Shown: in pieces, positions 24,724 to 34,200 of the stretch | How the letters are laid out: the number at the start of each line of letters is the position of its first letter | Numbering within the stretch: position 1 is the first letter of the stretch | NCBI RefSeq assembly: GCF_029894125.1 | Contig: NZ_JARXYZ010000031.1 | Span: 1-64,000, forward strand | Source: Kitasatospora sp. MAA19 | Lineage (GTDB): Bacteria; Actinomycetota; Actinomycetes; Streptomycetales; Streptomycetaceae | Direction of reading: 5' to 3' | DNA: 64,000 bases | Program-made: the position numbers and the translations under genes | Notes under the pieces: model-generated | What the model saw: the letters and a program-made list of their open reading frames with translations, nothing else | Told to the model about the DNA's origin: nothing | Database searches by the model: none

Positions 24724-25287
24724 ATGGCGATCGAGGCGGAGCTGAAGGCGGTTGTGCGCGACCCCGAGGCGGTCCTCCAGCAGCTGGAGGACCAGCACGG
24801 CGCCGGCCGGGCCGAGGTCTACCGCGACACCTACTACGACGCGCCCGACGGCAGCCTGATGAGCGGTGATCGCGAGCTCCGGATCCGCACCGTCCACAGC
24901 CCCGACGACACCCGTACCGTGCTCACCTACAAGGGCGCCCGCGTCGATGAAGCGTCCGGGTCGAAGCCGGAGCACGAGACGAAGGTCGAGGATGCGGAGG
25001 CTGCCCACGAGATCATCGCGGGACTCGGTTTCACCCCGCGCATCCAGTTCGAGAAGCGGTGCAGGAACTACTGCCTCGACCGTGACGGACGCCGTCTCCT
25101 CGCCACGCTCGTCCGAGTCCCCGAGCTGGACGCCACGTTCATCGAGGTCGAGACCGCGGCAGCCACCGAGGACGACCTCCCGTCAGCGCTCGCCGTTGTC
25201 CGGGCCGCGCTCGCTGACCTCGGGATCAGCGAGGACGACCTGACGACGGAGCTCTACACCGACGCCGTCGCCGCTGCCCGGTCCTGA
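24724..25287 (+). CDS. CYTH-domain protein (class IV adenylate cyclase / triphosphatase-like)
   Basis: 187 residues covering one CYTH triphosphate-tunnel domain. The ExExK signature is EAELK at residues 4-8. Further tunnel residues include RELRIRT, LTYKGAR, HETKVED, FEKRCRNYCLD, and FIEVETAA near the end. Members hydrolyse triphosphates or make cyclic nucleotides (CyaB); the exact reaction cannot be told. ATG at 24724 follows GGAGGG. It is coupled to the XRE regulator upstream and closed by a terminator, an independent cassette inside the prophage and a candidate lysogenic-conversion or defence pair. Confidence 0.85.
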   Translation: MAIEAELKAVVRDPEAVLQQLEDQHGAGRAEVYRDTYYDAPDGSLMSGDRELRIRTVHSPDDTRTVLTYKGARVDEASGSKPEHETKVEDAEAAHEIIAGLGFTPRIQFEKRCRNYCLDRDGRRLLATLVRVPELDATFIEVETAAATEDDLPSALAVVRAALADLGISEDDLTTELYTDAVAAARS

Positions 25288-25297
25288 CACGACGAAT

Positions 25298-25330
25298 CGC
25301 CCCCGCCCGGCACATGGCCGAGCGGGGGCG
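25298..25330. terminator. Bidirectional terminator
   Basis: CGCCCCCGC at 25298-25306 pairs with GCGGGGGCG at 25322-25330, followed by TTCT. It separates the rightward XRE/CYTH cassette from the leftward gene ending at 25349. A near-identical hairpin ends the lysis operon at 25837-25868. Confidence 0.8.
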
Positions 25331-25348
25331 TTCTATCTGGCGGCGGTT

Positions 25349-25645
25349 CTACGCCTCGGCCTCGCATGCCGGGCAGGGGCACCACGGATCGTCGATGTGG
25401 CCGAGAGCCGCGAGGTGCTCGTCCTCGTCGTACGGGGTTCCGGCGTACTCCTCGGGCGGGGTCAGCCAACGCTGGAACGTGCCGTTGGGCATGCGTACGT
25501 CGAGGTGCCCATCGCGCTCCCACCGCTCCAGGATGGCGGCATCGTCCGTCATTTCGAACGGCACGGCCGTGCTGGGATCGGGCGTGAGGCCTGGGTCAAG
25601 GTCCGGGTGCGGTCGGCCGATCATGCTGGCGAAGTCGTAGTCCAT
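25349..25645 (-). CDS. Acidic hypothetical protein
   Basis: 98 residues, strongly acidic, with ILERWERDGHLDVRMPNGTF and a C-terminal WCPCPACEAEA that could hold a metal. ATG at 25645 has a weak GGAG upstream. No family recognised. It lies between two terminator hairpins and downstream of the hairpin cluster at 25677-25786, so it may be expressed on its own in the lysogen. Confidence 0.5.
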   Translation of the reverse strand: MDYDFASMIGRPHPDLDPGLTPDPSTAVPFEMTDDAAILERWERDGHLDVRMPNGTFQRWLTPPEEYAGTPYDEDEHLAALGHIDDPWCPCPACEAEA

Positions 25646-25676
25646 GATCTCCAGTTCCTGCCGGCGACTTAGGCAG

Positions 25677-25786
25677 CCCCGTAGACGGGGAGGGAACTGG
25701 CGCCGTCTGGCGCATCCCCCGCTGGCGCGGGGAGCAACTGCTAAAAACTCGGAACCTCTGAGTCACCCCGGCGTCCGCCGGGAGCA
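25677..25786. repeat. Three hairpins resembling type I-E CRISPR repeats
   Basis: CCCCGTAGACGGGG-AG (25677-25692), ATCCCCCGCTGGCGCGGGGA-GCA (about 25712-25736) and CCCCGGCGTCCGCCGGGA-GCA (about 25765-25786) share the order short stem, GGGA(G) and GCA/GGA. The middle one matches the core ATCCCCGCTGGCGCGGGGA of the complement of the E. coli type I-E repeat except for one extra C. Spacing between them is 42 and 50 bases, not the usual 61, and the spacers differ. The DNA between is noncoding. They could be a degenerate mini-array or structural RNA elements. Confidence 0.5.
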
Positions 25787-25836
25787 GTAACACGGCAACT
25801 GGGAGCGCGCGTTGGCCCCGATGTTAGCACGACGAA

Positions 25837-25868
25837 GCCCCCGCCCGGCCGTAGAGCCGAGCGGGGGC
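25837..25868 (-). terminator. Terminator of the lysis/late operon
   Basis: GCCCCCGC pairs with GCGGGGGC across a loop that itself contains a CCGGC/GCCGA match. It lies just past the stop of the last lysis gene (25877) on the minus strand. Confidence 0.75.
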
Positions 25869-25876
25869 ATGGTGGT

Positions 25877-26164
25877 TCAGGGGCGGACCAGGGCGATCAC
25901 CGCAACGACGGTGCCAGCGAGGCCAGCCAAGACGCCGATGGTCTGCCACGGCCAGCGGCCGCGTTTGAGGTCTTCGACCTCCTGGCGAAGGCCAGCAACC
26001 TCGGATTTGAGCGCCGCGACCTCCTCGTCGCTCTGGTCGGCACGCTGGAGTACGAGAGCCAGTTGCCCGTTGATCTGTGCGAAACCGACGTCCACGCTCC
26101 TCCGGATCTCGGCCAGCTCCAACGCCACGGAGACCACTGGCCGGTCGGCCTCCAGGCCACTCAC
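25877..26164 (-). CDS. Coiled-coil protein with C-terminal membrane anchor (lysis accessory)
   Basis: 95 residues. A heptad-rich helix (EEVAALKSEVAGLRQEVEDL) is followed by one membrane helix (TIGVLAGLAGTVVAVIALV) and a three-residue tail. GTG overlaps the holin stop as GTGA. Its place after endolysin and holin and its topology suggest a second holin or antiholin-like lysis factor, as often seen in actinophages; this is inference. Confidence 0.65.
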   Translation of the reverse strand: MSGLEADRPVVSVALELAEIRRSVDVGFAQINGQLALVLQRADQSDEEVAALKSEVAGLRQEVEDLKRGRWPWQTIGVLAGLAGTVVAVIALVRP

Positions 26165-26385
26165 AGACGCTGCTTCGGCAGTATCGCCGCGCTCGTCGGG
26201 TCACCCACAAAGGTCGCCACGGCGCTTTTGATGACAGTCAGGGCGGCCGGCAGTGCGGCAACCGTGGCGGCTCGCAGCGTGCCGATCGACGCTAGGTCGA
26301 CGCCGTCCGCCAGCAGGAGGCCGAGCAGGGCAACGACGTACGTCGCGACGGTGCGCTCGGCGAGGTCCGTCCAAAACTTGCGCAT
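26161..26385 (-). CDS. Phage holin (r1t-like)
   Basis: 74 residues with two hydrophobic segments (TYVVALLGLLLADGV and AATVAALPAALTVIKSAVA) and a short charged tail; it begins MRKFWTDLAERTVATYVVAL, a form common to actinophage r1t-type holins. It permeabilises the membrane so that the endolysin reaches the wall. Its start overlaps the endolysin stop by one base (TGATG). Confidence 0.85.
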   Translation of the reverse strand: MRKFWTDLAERTVATYVVALLGLLLADGVDLASIGTLRAATVAALPAALTVIKSAVATFVGDPTSAAILPKQRL

Positions 26386-27401
26386 CAGCTGTTCTCCTTC
26401 GAGGTGGTGGTGAGGTGCACGGTCACCGAGCTGATCGCCTGCTCGATCCGGGCGACCAGGGCATCGACATCGACCGGGCCGCCAGCGGCGACCTGCTGAG
26501 CGAGCGCGCTGACCGCAGCGGACAACCCGGCGATCTGCGCGCCGGCGGTCTTGGCGCCGTTGATCGACTCACCGACCGTCGGCCGGTAGCCGCCAGGCAG
26601 GAGCGCGTAGTCCGGCATCGGGGCGTCGAGCAGGGCGCCCGGGGCCGCGGCCGCGCGAGCGTCCGCCTGCGGGCCCATTCGGAAGTCGACCGCGTACGCG
26701 ATCGTGTCCCTGACCTGCTGGGAGGTGACCTCCTCGCGGATGAAGCGGCGCAGGTCAGCCTCAGTGAATGCGGCCAATGGGTCCTCCTCGGACGGTGGGG
26801 GCGCCGGGGTCGGCGCGGTGGTGAAGTCGGGCCAGGAGCCCGGGTCCTGGTGGTCGTTCTCGGGTATGTGAGCGTGGGCGTACCAGCCGCCGCGGGTCTC
26901 CCACGTCTGCTCGTTGCGGCGGCTCGTGAAGTCGACGGGTCGGCCCATCGGCCACACGTCGGACACGCCCCAGGAGGAGATCCAGGCGTGCAGGCGGTCC
27001 CATCCCGCGCACGGGGTGTCGACCAGGCGTGGGTAGACGCGGCCCTGGTAGCGGCAGTAGGGGAAGAACACGGCCTCAACCTGGATCACCACCCGGCCCG
27101 CCCGGTTGGTTCTCGTGCCGCCTGGGCTGTCGACCACCGACTTGGAGCGGGAGTTGGCCGGGTAGAGCTGGGCGATGCGGCCGCTGAACGGGTCCCAGAT
27201 GATGTGCGGCGCCGCGCTCGCGCCGCCGTTTGTGAAGTACGACACGAGGCTGTCGAAGGTGCACCAGTCCTGTGGGGCGGCGGCGGTGGCGTTGCGGTCC
27301 CAGGTGATGTGGGCGATGGCCTTCGGCGGGTACTGCTGGTCGGTCGGGGCGTGGTCGCCGAGGTCGTGTACCTCGGCACCGGGCAGCCACAGGTCGGGCA
27401 T
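26385..27401 (-). CDS. Endolysin, N-acetylmuramoyl-L-alanine amidase-like
   Basis: 338 residues. The N-terminal two-thirds is an amidase/PGRP-like domain: AIAHITWDRNATAAAPQDW, HIIWDPFSGRIAQLYPA, RAGRVVIQVEAVFFPYC, DRLHAWISSWG and GWYAHAHIPENDHQDPG, containing the histidines expected for zinc and catalysis. The C-terminal part is helical (FTEADLRRFIREEVTSQQV; then VARIEQAISSVTVHL) and is probably for oligomerisation or wall targeting. It cleaves the peptidoglycan stem from the glycan at the end of infection. The holin gene follows by a one-base overlap. Confidence 0.9.
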   Translation of the reverse strand: MPDLWLPGAEVHDLGDHAPTDQQYPPKAIAHITWDRNATAAAPQDWCTFDSLVSYFTNGGASAAPHIIWDPFSGRIAQLYPANSRSKSVVDSPGGTRTNRAGRVVIQVEAVFFPYCRYQGRVYPRLVDTPCAGWDRLHAWISSWGVSDVWPMGRPVDFTSRRNEQTWETRGGWYAHAHIPENDHQDPGSWPDFTTAPTPAPPPSEEDPLAAFTEADLRRFIREEVTSQQVRDTIAYAVDFRMGPQADARAAAAPGALLDAPMPDYALLPGGYRPTVGESINGAKTAGAQIAGLSAAVSALAQQVAAGGPVDVDALVARIEQAISSVTVHLTTTSKENS

Positions 27402-27409
27402 ACGGTCTC

Positions 27410-27790
27410 CTAGGTGAGGGGGACATCCTGGTCAGTGCAGGCGACGGCGAGCCCGGCGTAGTGGCGGAGGGCGACCTGGTAGCCGGCCGCTGCGAGGGCG
27501 GCCGCGACGTCCCGGGGGCCCCGGACGCCGCCGGTGTAGTAGCCGGTGCTGTGCGGCCAGCCGGGGATGTCCTCGGCGCTGGTCAGCGCGTAGACGGTCC
27601 ACTCGCCGGGGTCGGAGCTGACGCGGGCGACAGCGAGGAGCCATAGCTCTCCGGGGACCTGGGTCTGTCCGGCCTGGGGGGTGGAGAGCTGTCCGGCGCG
27701 GCCGGCCAGGTACTCGGCGGAGGCGAGCGGGGCGAGGCGGTCGGCGAGCTGCTGGGGGTTGTCGGCTCGCAGGGTGCTGACGTTGTGCAC
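27410..27790 (-). CDS. Phage hypothetical protein
   Basis: 126 residues, soluble, with WLLAVARVSSDPGEWTVYAL, PGWPHSTGYYTGGVRGPRDV and AAAGYQVALRHYAG. No family recognised. It lies between the tail and endolysin genes and is read in the same operon, so it is a late protein, possibly part of the tail tip. Confidence 0.55.
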   Translation of the reverse strand: MHNVSTLRADNPQQLADRLAPLASAEYLAGRAGQLSTPQAGQTQVPGELWLLAVARVSSDPGEWTVYALTSAEDIPGWPHSTGYYTGGVRGPRDVAAALAAAGYQVALRHYAGLAVACTDQDVPLT

Positions 27791-27799
27791 GGAGGTCTC

Positions 27800-28258
27800 C
27801 TAGTCGACGGCGCGGATGAGCTGGACCTGGGCGTAGACGGAGCCAGCGCCCGAGGTGCGGACGGCCTCGACAGTGATCTGGTACTGGTCGCCGATGGCGA
27901 CGGTGGGGGGCAGCGCAGCGGTGGTGTCGAGGGCCGCGCCGGCGTTGCCGGTGGCCCACGGGGTGCCGTTGATGGACACGCGGATGGTGCCGGTGGAGCC
28001 GCCGCTGGTGGTCGTCGCCACGAGGATCCGCAGGCGGGGTTTCCAGGCGATGTTGTAGCAGCGGGAGATGGTCGTGTAGGTGGTGCCGGCGGTCTGCGGC
28101 CAACGGGTGATGTCGGTGTCCGCAGGGGCGAGCAGGGCGTCCGCGGCGGCCGTGTCCGGCGTGTGGGCTCGGATCTGGGCGATGTCGTCGACGACCTCGT
28201 GCAGTCTGCGGGCCAGCCACGACAGGTCGCGGGGCAGTTGGTCGAGGCGTACGGTCAT
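27800..28258 (-). CDS. Minor tail-associated protein
   Basis: 152 residues: a helical start (DLSWLARRLHEVVDDIAQIR) followed by a beta-rich part (LRILVATTTSGGSTGTIRVS, then AIGDQYQITVEAVRTSGAGS), suggesting a trimeric spike or fibre component. The start overlaps the stop of the upstream minor tail gene (ATGA). Function is inferred from position and composition. Confidence 0.6.
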   Translation of the reverse strand: MTVRLDQLPRDLSWLARRLHEVVDDIAQIRAHTPDTAAADALLAPADTDITRWPQTAGTTYTTISRCYNIAWKPRLRILVATTTSGGSTGTIRVSINGTPWATGNAGAALDTTAALPPTVAIGDQYQITVEAVRTSGAGSVYAQVQLIRAVD

Positions 28259-29337
28259 GCGTCCTCCAGGAGGATCGGGGCGACGCGGTCGGCAGCGGGG
28301 TCGAGCGTCCAGGCGTAGGCGCGGGCGACGACGTCGACCCCGGCCGGGTGGCGGGGCGAGGAGGCGACGGCCAGGCGCACGCTGTCGCCCAGCCCCCAGG
28401 CGCTGCCGAGTCGGGGTGAGCGGGAGGCGACGGCGTTGAGGGACCATGCCCGGCTGCCCGTGCCCATGAGGGCGAGCGCCTCGGCGGCGTGGGACTCCAG
28501 TTGGTCGGTGGCGGTGATGCCCTGGGCAGGGGTCCACCGGTACTCCCACAGGCCCCAGCCGGCCGCGAGGAGACCGGTGTCGGTGTGGGTGGCGCTGGTG
28601 GCGCGCACGCCGTCCGCCCTGTCGCCTCGTGCGGTGACCGACGTGGCGCCGCGGCCACGCTCGTAGCTCTCGGAGAGGGCGTACTCGCTCACGCAGCCGG
28701 GGAGTTCGAACACGGCGTCGGGCTGGGGGCTCTGCACGCCGATGGCGGCCTGGATTCGCAGGACCAGCTCGACGCGGGTGTGCGCGGCGTCGGCCCACCG
28801 GGGCTCGATCGTCCACTCGGGGCCGCCGCTCAAGCCGCTGATCTCCTGCAGGACGGACAGGATGGTCCGGTCGTCGCCGTCGGCGATGCTGTAGTCGGAG
28901 CTGATGCCGGTGGGGGTGGTGGCCATGACGATGGGGGGCCCGGAGGCGAGTGCCGGGGTGGCGACGGCGGCCATGATGGCGGCCTGGTCGGTGGCCGTGG
29001 CGCTGTAGGTGCCGGTGTAGCGGCGGTCCAGCCACGCCTCGGGCGTCGCCGCGGACAGCCGTACCTGGGTGCCGGATCCGCCGTCGCGGCCGAGGGTGAG
29101 ACCGCACCATAGGGGGTCGCCGGTGGCGGTGTCCACGGCGACGACCATGGTCCGGCCCGGGTCGGTCGCGGACTCCCACTCGCGCGGCGCCCCACCCAGG
29201 TACAGATCCGCGGTGAGCGCGGTGACCGCGCCGAGGTGCCGTGACAGTGCCTGTGTGGGGTGCAGGGACGGCAGCTCCTCGGCAACGGCGCCGGTGAGCA
29301 GGTCACAGGCCAACCACGCGAGTTCGACCGCAGCCAT
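28255..29337 (-). CDS. Minor tail protein (ReqiPepy6 Gp37-like)
   Basis: 360 residues. Features include LYLGGAPREWESATDPGRTM, WCGLTLGRDGGSGTQV, GGPEWTIEPRW and LGSAWGLGDSVRLAVAS, the pattern of siphovirus tail-tip proteins annotated as Gp37-like or minor tail in actinophages. The N-terminus is predicted to hold beta-sandwich modules. It is placed between the baseplate fibre gene and lysis genes and coupled to both neighbours. The family name rests on pattern memory, so the assignment is moderate. Confidence 0.7.
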   Translation of the reverse strand: MAAVELAWLACDLLTGAVAEELPSLHPTQALSRHLGAVTALTADLYLGGAPREWESATDPGRTMVVAVDTATGDPLWCGLTLGRDGGSGTQVRLSAATPEAWLDRRYTGTYSATATDQAAIMAAVATPALASGPPIVMATTPTGISSDYSIADGDDRTILSVLQEISGLSGGPEWTIEPRWADAAHTRVELVLRIQAAIGVQSPQPDAVFELPGCVSEYALSESYERGRGATSVTARGDRADGVRATSATHTDTGLLAAGWGLWEYRWTPAQGITATDQLESHAAEALALMGTGSRAWSLNAVASRSPRLGSAWGLGDSVRLAVASSPRHPAGVDVVARAYAWTLDPAADRVAPILLEDA

Positions 29338-30383
29338 CAGCCGGCTGCCTCGTAGACGATGGTCCAGCGCAGGTTCGACGTGGATCCTGCCGCCACCGGC
29401 GCGGAGTTGGACACGTTGCCGTAGGAGGACGAGGACGAGGCCGTCTTCACGGAGAACGTCAACACACTGCTGGCGGAGTTGATCTGGCAGACGCCGACGT
29501 AGTCGTTGTCACCCTGGTTGAAGTAGTTCGCGCTACCAACGGTCACTACGCCGTTCGCGGCGGACGGTGTGGGCAGGCTCATCGCCCACACGCCGTTGCC
29601 GCCGTTGGTTGTCGATCCGGCGGACATCAGGCCGATCCAGGTGATCTGCCGGCCGACGCGGGTCCATCGGCTGGTCAGCGTTCCGTTGCCCAGAATCGGG
29701 TTGATGGTCGATGCGGTCCAGGTAGGGGTGAAGCTCGACCAGTCGCCCTGGCCTGTCCAGGCGGTGCCGGTCCAGTACTCGGGGACGAGGCGGGTGGTGT
29801 TGAACCGGGCCTGGCCGACGTAGGAGCCGGCGGAGGCGATGTCCGTGGGGCTGCTGACGGGCAGGATGCCGCCCGGGGCGACGGTGATCTGCCGGACCGC
29901 GGTGGACACGGTCGCCGCGCCGGTGCCGCCGGCGCCGGTGGACGGCACGGTGATCGTCGCCAGGGGGATGTAGATCTCGGTGGCGCCGGGGGTCGGCACG
30001 ACCGGGGTCGCCGAGGCGGTACCAGTGAGCAGGACAGCGTCCGCGCGACGAAGGCCGGAGGAGTCGACCGCGGTGTCCCAGACGCGCAGGTAGACCAGGT
30101 CGATCCGACTGAAGGAGGCGTTGGCGGCGGTGAGCGTGCCAGGTGATGTCGCGGCCAGGAAGGCGCGGTAGACGCCCTGCCCGGGCCGGTACAGCGTGGC
30201 AACGCCGGTCGAGATGTTGACGGTTGTGCCGGAGAGCGTGACGGTGAGGCCGGGGTCGCCGGGGCGGATGCCCGGGCGGGATCCGAGCGCGGTGCCGTCG
30301 GCCATGACCAACGGGCTGTCCATTTTGCGAAGTTCGGTCTCGTCGTAACTGATCGACGGGAGCCAGAGCGGGTCGGTTGGCAT
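29337..30383 (-). CDS. Tail fibre / baseplate protein
   Basis: 348 residues. The N-terminal part (LVMADGTALGSRPGIRPGDP, VYRAFLAATSPGTLTAANAS, RIDLVYLRVWDTAVDSSGLR) is typical of baseplate-attached fibres that carry a base module. The C-terminal half is Ser/Thr/Gly/Asn-rich beta structure (STTNGGNGVWAMSLPTPSAA, then SSSSSYGNVSNSAPVAAGST), likely a receptor-binding tip. The ATG at 30383 is followed by the expected late-gene spacing. Receptor specificity cannot be deduced. Confidence 0.75.
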   Translation of the reverse strand: MPTDPLWLPSISYDETELRKMDSPLVMADGTALGSRPGIRPGDPGLTVTLSGTTVNISTGVATLYRPGQGVYRAFLAATSPGTLTAANASFSRIDLVYLRVWDTAVDSSGLRRADAVLLTGTASATPVVPTPGATEIYIPLATITVPSTGAGGTGAATVSTAVRQITVAPGGILPVSSPTDIASAGSYVGQARFNTTRLVPEYWTGTAWTGQGDWSSFTPTWTASTINPILGNGTLTSRWTRVGRQITWIGLMSAGSTTNGGNGVWAMSLPTPSAANGVVTVGSANYFNQGDNDYVGVCQINSASSVLTFSVKTASSSSSYGNVSNSAPVAAGSTSNLRWTIVYEAAG

Positions 30384-30392
30384 GGTGGCTCC

Positions 30393-31268
30393 TCACAGCC
30401 ACGCGGCCCGGCAGGTGCCGGTCAGCAGCGCGGACGGGTCGTAGGCGGGGCAGTTCCAGCTGAGCTGCAGGGAGGACTGGGCGGGCACCTCAGGCCACGG
30501 GCCGGACAGGTAACGGCGGCGCGACACCTGCCCGTTGAGGACTGCGGCGTGGGCGTCCGCGTCGAGGACGAGGACATCGCCGGCGCCGAGGCTGTCGGTG
30601 TAGGTCTGCTGGGTGACGGCGCCGTCGGGGCGGGCCGCGACGATGGTGAATCCGCCCGGGCAGGGTCCTGTGACGGTCAGCACCGGGCGGGTCGCGATCG
30701 ACCCGGAGTTGGTGAGCGTGATGGTGCCGGACGCCGTTGTCGCGGTGATGGTCAGCGGCAACGTGATCGGCAGTGTGACGCCGCCGGTGACGGACGGCAG
30801 CGCGGTCGACTGGGACTGCAGCGTTGTCGAGTACCGGCGTGGATCGGCGGCGGTCAGCAGCATGCTGTACCGCGCAACCCTGTCGGTCTCGTACGCGAAG
30901 AGAACCTCGCCGGAGCGCCGAACGGTCGCCTGCTTGGGGGTGCCCTCCGCGACCACCAGCGTGGTGTCCGTGAGCGCGGCCGCCGCGTACAGCTGCTCGG
31001 CGGCCGCGTCCAGCGTGGCCAGGTCCGGGGCGGTGATGGTGCCGGCCAGGGTGATGGACCGGGCGCCCAGGTAGGTGGGCCCGGCCCAGGCGCCGTGATC
31101 GGCGTCCCGTTCCGTGTACTGCGTGCGGACAGCGGGACCGGACCAGCCGCGTAGGCCGTCCGCAGCGACGGTCCAGGCGACCCCTGCCGCGTCGACCTGG
31201 CCCAACTGTAGAGGGCCGAGTCCGACTTGGCGGCCGCCAAGGAGCTGTCCGGGGATGTAGCTGGCCAT
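30393..31268 (-). CDS. Distal tail protein (Dit/Sipho_tail-like)
   Basis: 291 residues. The N-terminal domain has GARSITLAGTITAPDLATLD and RYSMLLTAADPRRYSTT, a known hallmark of siphovirus distal tail proteins, followed by a beta-rich C-terminal domain (PVLTVTGPCPGGFTIVAARP, LSGPWPEVPAQSSLQLSWN). It forms the hub ring between the tail tube and the tail tip. Its position right after the tape measure gene supports the call. Confidence 0.85.
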   Translation of the reverse strand: MASYIPGQLLGGRQVGLGPLQLGQVDAAGVAWTVAADGLRGWSGPAVRTQYTERDADHGAWAGPTYLGARSITLAGTITAPDLATLDAAAEQLYAAAALTDTTLVVAEGTPKQATVRRSGEVLFAYETDRVARYSMLLTAADPRRYSTTLQSQSTALPSVTGGVTLPITLPLTITATTASGTITLTNSGSIATRPVLTVTGPCPGGFTIVAARPDGAVTQQTYTDSLGAGDVLVLDADAHAAVLNGQVSRRRYLSGPWPEVPAQSSLQLSWNCPAYDPSALLTGTCRAAWL

Positions 31269-31281
31269 CGGCCACCCCCTC

Positions 31282-34200
31282 TCAGGCGATGAAGTCCAGG
31301 CGGCGTGTCAGGTCGGCGAGTTGCTCCTCGGACGACTGGCGGGCGCCGTAGAGGTTGACGGTGGTGGTGCGGTGGGCGGCCTGAAGTACGGCGGCTGCCG
31401 CACCGGCGACCTGCCGGGCCGGGATGAGCTCGCCGGCCGTCGGGCGCGCTGGAATGAGCTGCTGGCCGAACATGCCGGCGACCTGGCCGAGGATCCGCAT
31501 GCTGCGGTCGCGTTTGGCCTGCGCGAGCGGGATGTACGCCTCGCCGCCGGTCTCCGGCTCCGCCCACAGCCTCATCGCGCCGGCCGGGGCGATCTGAGCG
31601 ACATGTCGCTCCGCCCCGTTCGCGAACGCGGTGACGCCGCCGTTCGCGTATCCGGTGATGCCTCCGTCCGCCCAGCCGACGGGGATGTGCCGGTCCGCGT
31701 AGTCGGCGTTGTAGCGGACGTTGACGTTGACGGTCCGGTCCTGGATGCCGTTGATGACCTGCTGAATCCGAGCGGATCCGTTCACCGCGTCGGATGAGGG
31801 CACGGTGATCTTGACGTCTTTGCCGCCGGGTAGTTGCTCGACGGTGTAGCCGATGGACTGCAGGTCCCGGATGGCGTCCTGACTCGGCGCCCGGACCGTG
31901 ATGCTCTTGCCAGGCGGGACGTCCTCGACCTTGGCCCTGACCTCCTGCAGGTCCCGGATGGTTTGCAGTGCGCCCGGATCGGTGACCTTGGTCTCCTTCG
32001 CTGCGGGCAGCTGGGCGTACGCGGAGGTCAGACTGTCGATCTGCTCCTTGGTGAGGCCGGCCTGCTTCATGACGCCCTTGAGGGCCTCGATGTCCTGGCC
32101 TAGCACGATGATGGCCTGCTCGCTCGACCCCGTCTGCTTCATCACCGCCTCGGCGTGGGCCTGGGCGGCGGATGCCGCGTCCAGGAACGCTCCCTTGACC
32201 GCGCGCCCCTTCTCCGTGGTGATGTCGAGACTCTTGCCGTTCTCCTTGATCTTGTCCTTGAGGTCGGAGAGCGACGACTGCATGCTGATCGCCGCCTTCG
32301 CGGCGGAGATGTTCATGCCGTTGAGGTTGTTCAGCGAGTCGTTGAGTTTCTCGACCTCGGACCGAGTGTCGGATAGGTCCTTGGCGGTTACTTTCGCGGA
32401 GTCGCCGAGCTTGCCGGTGCTGTCAGCCGCGCTGCCGGTCGCCTCCGCCTCCCGTTTGGCCGCCTCGACACTCGAGGTGATCTGCGGGCTGAGGCCGTTG
32501 AGGGCCTGGTCCACCTTGACGAGGCTTTTCGACCAGTCGTCGTTGCCGCCGCCGGCCTCCGCCGCAGCCTGGGCCTGGGCCTTGGCCTCGTCTCGCATCG
32601 GTCCGAGCTGATCACGGACACGCTGGATCGCGGCCGCGTTGCCGAGGATGGCCTCGGTCAGATCCGCAGTGCTGATGCCGAGCGACTGGGACGCCTTGAG
32701 GACGCCGTCGGTCTCCAGACGGTGTGCCAACCACGCCTTGACGTTGGCCCCGACCGCGTTGCTGTCCGCCTTGACGGCCTCGGTCAGGGACTCCTGCTCC
32801 TGCTTGGCGCCGTGCGAGGCCAGCCCGAACACCGCCAGCGCCGCGGTGGCGACGCCGAGGATGGCACCGAACGGGCCGCCGAGAAACCCGACCGCGCCGG
32901 AGGCTGCTGATGCCAGCCTGGGCATCGTCTCCGCGAGTGTGGCGACGGATGCCCGGAATGCGACGATCTTCGGCAGGGCCAACATCAGGCCGCCGACCAC
33001 GATCGTGAGCGCGCCGCCGATGCCGAGAATCGCGGCGGCGGACGTCTGCAACCACGGAGGCAGATCCGAGTAGGCGTTGACCAGCTTGGTGACCCACTGG
33101 ACCATGTCACGGAGCACGGCGTTGGCCGCAGTCCCGCCGTTGATCAGAGCGACCTCCAAGGAGCCCTTGAGCTGCTCGACGTCGCCAGCCAGGTTGTCCA
33201 TCTGGGTCGCGGCCATGCGGGACGCGGCGCCAGAGTCGTTGACGGCGGCCCGGTAGCGGTCGACACCATCAGCGCCCAGCTCATACAGGATCGTCGCCGC
33301 CCTGACGGAGTCCGATCCGAAGATCGTCGCCATCGCCGCGTTGCGGGCCTCTGGGGTGAGATTGGAGAACGAGCTCTTGAGGTTCCCGGCGAGCTTGGTC
33401 AGGCCGACGAAATTCCCCTGGGCGTCGTATGCGGAGAACCCGAGCTTGTCCATGACGCCGCGCGCCTCATCGGACTGCGGAACCAGCCGTTGGAGCATCA
33501 CCTTCAGCGAAGTTCCGGCATCACTCCCGATCAAGGCGTGGTCCGCGAAGGCGGACAGCGCGCCCACCGTGTCCTCCAGGCTGAGCCCGGTCTGGTGGGC
33601 CAGCAGGCCGCCCATGCGCAGGGACTCGCCGAGCCCGTGGACGTCGGCGGCGGACTTGTTGGCGCCGGCGGCGAGGACATCGGCGATGTGCTCAACGTCC
33701 TTGCCCTTGAGGCCGAACGTGTTCATGGCCTGCGCGCTGAGCGTCGCCGCCTCGGCGAGGTCGAGCTGGCCGGCGGCTGCGAGGGACAGGGAGCCGTGCA
33801 GGGCGCCGCTGAGGATGTCCGCGACGCTGACGCCGGCGCGGGCGAGTTCGCCTTCGGCGTCGGCGGCCTGGCTGGCGCTGTAGGCGGTGTCGCGGCCGGC
33901 CACGATCGCCGCTGTCCGCAGCTGGCCCAGCTGCTCGGTCGACGCGTCGGCGACTGCCGCGACGCCTGACATGCTCTTCTCGAAGTGCGCGGCCGTGAGG
34001 CTGGCGGCGGCGAACGCGCCGAGCATCAGCAGTCCGGTGGTGCGGACGGTGCTAAACGCGGTCTCGGCCCGCTCGCCGGCGGTCGCCACGCGGGACAGTG
34101 CCCCGGCCTGGGCAGTCGCGGAGGACGTGGTGGACACGGCGAGCGCGCCCTGCTGGGCCATCACCGCCTCGCCTGCGGCCAGGCGCATCGCCAGGGACGA

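Noticed and set aside
25677..25786. A true functional CRISPR array in the prophage
   Set aside because: Only three irregular units at 42 and 50 bases, with differing stems and no cas genes; kept only as a repeat-like finding.
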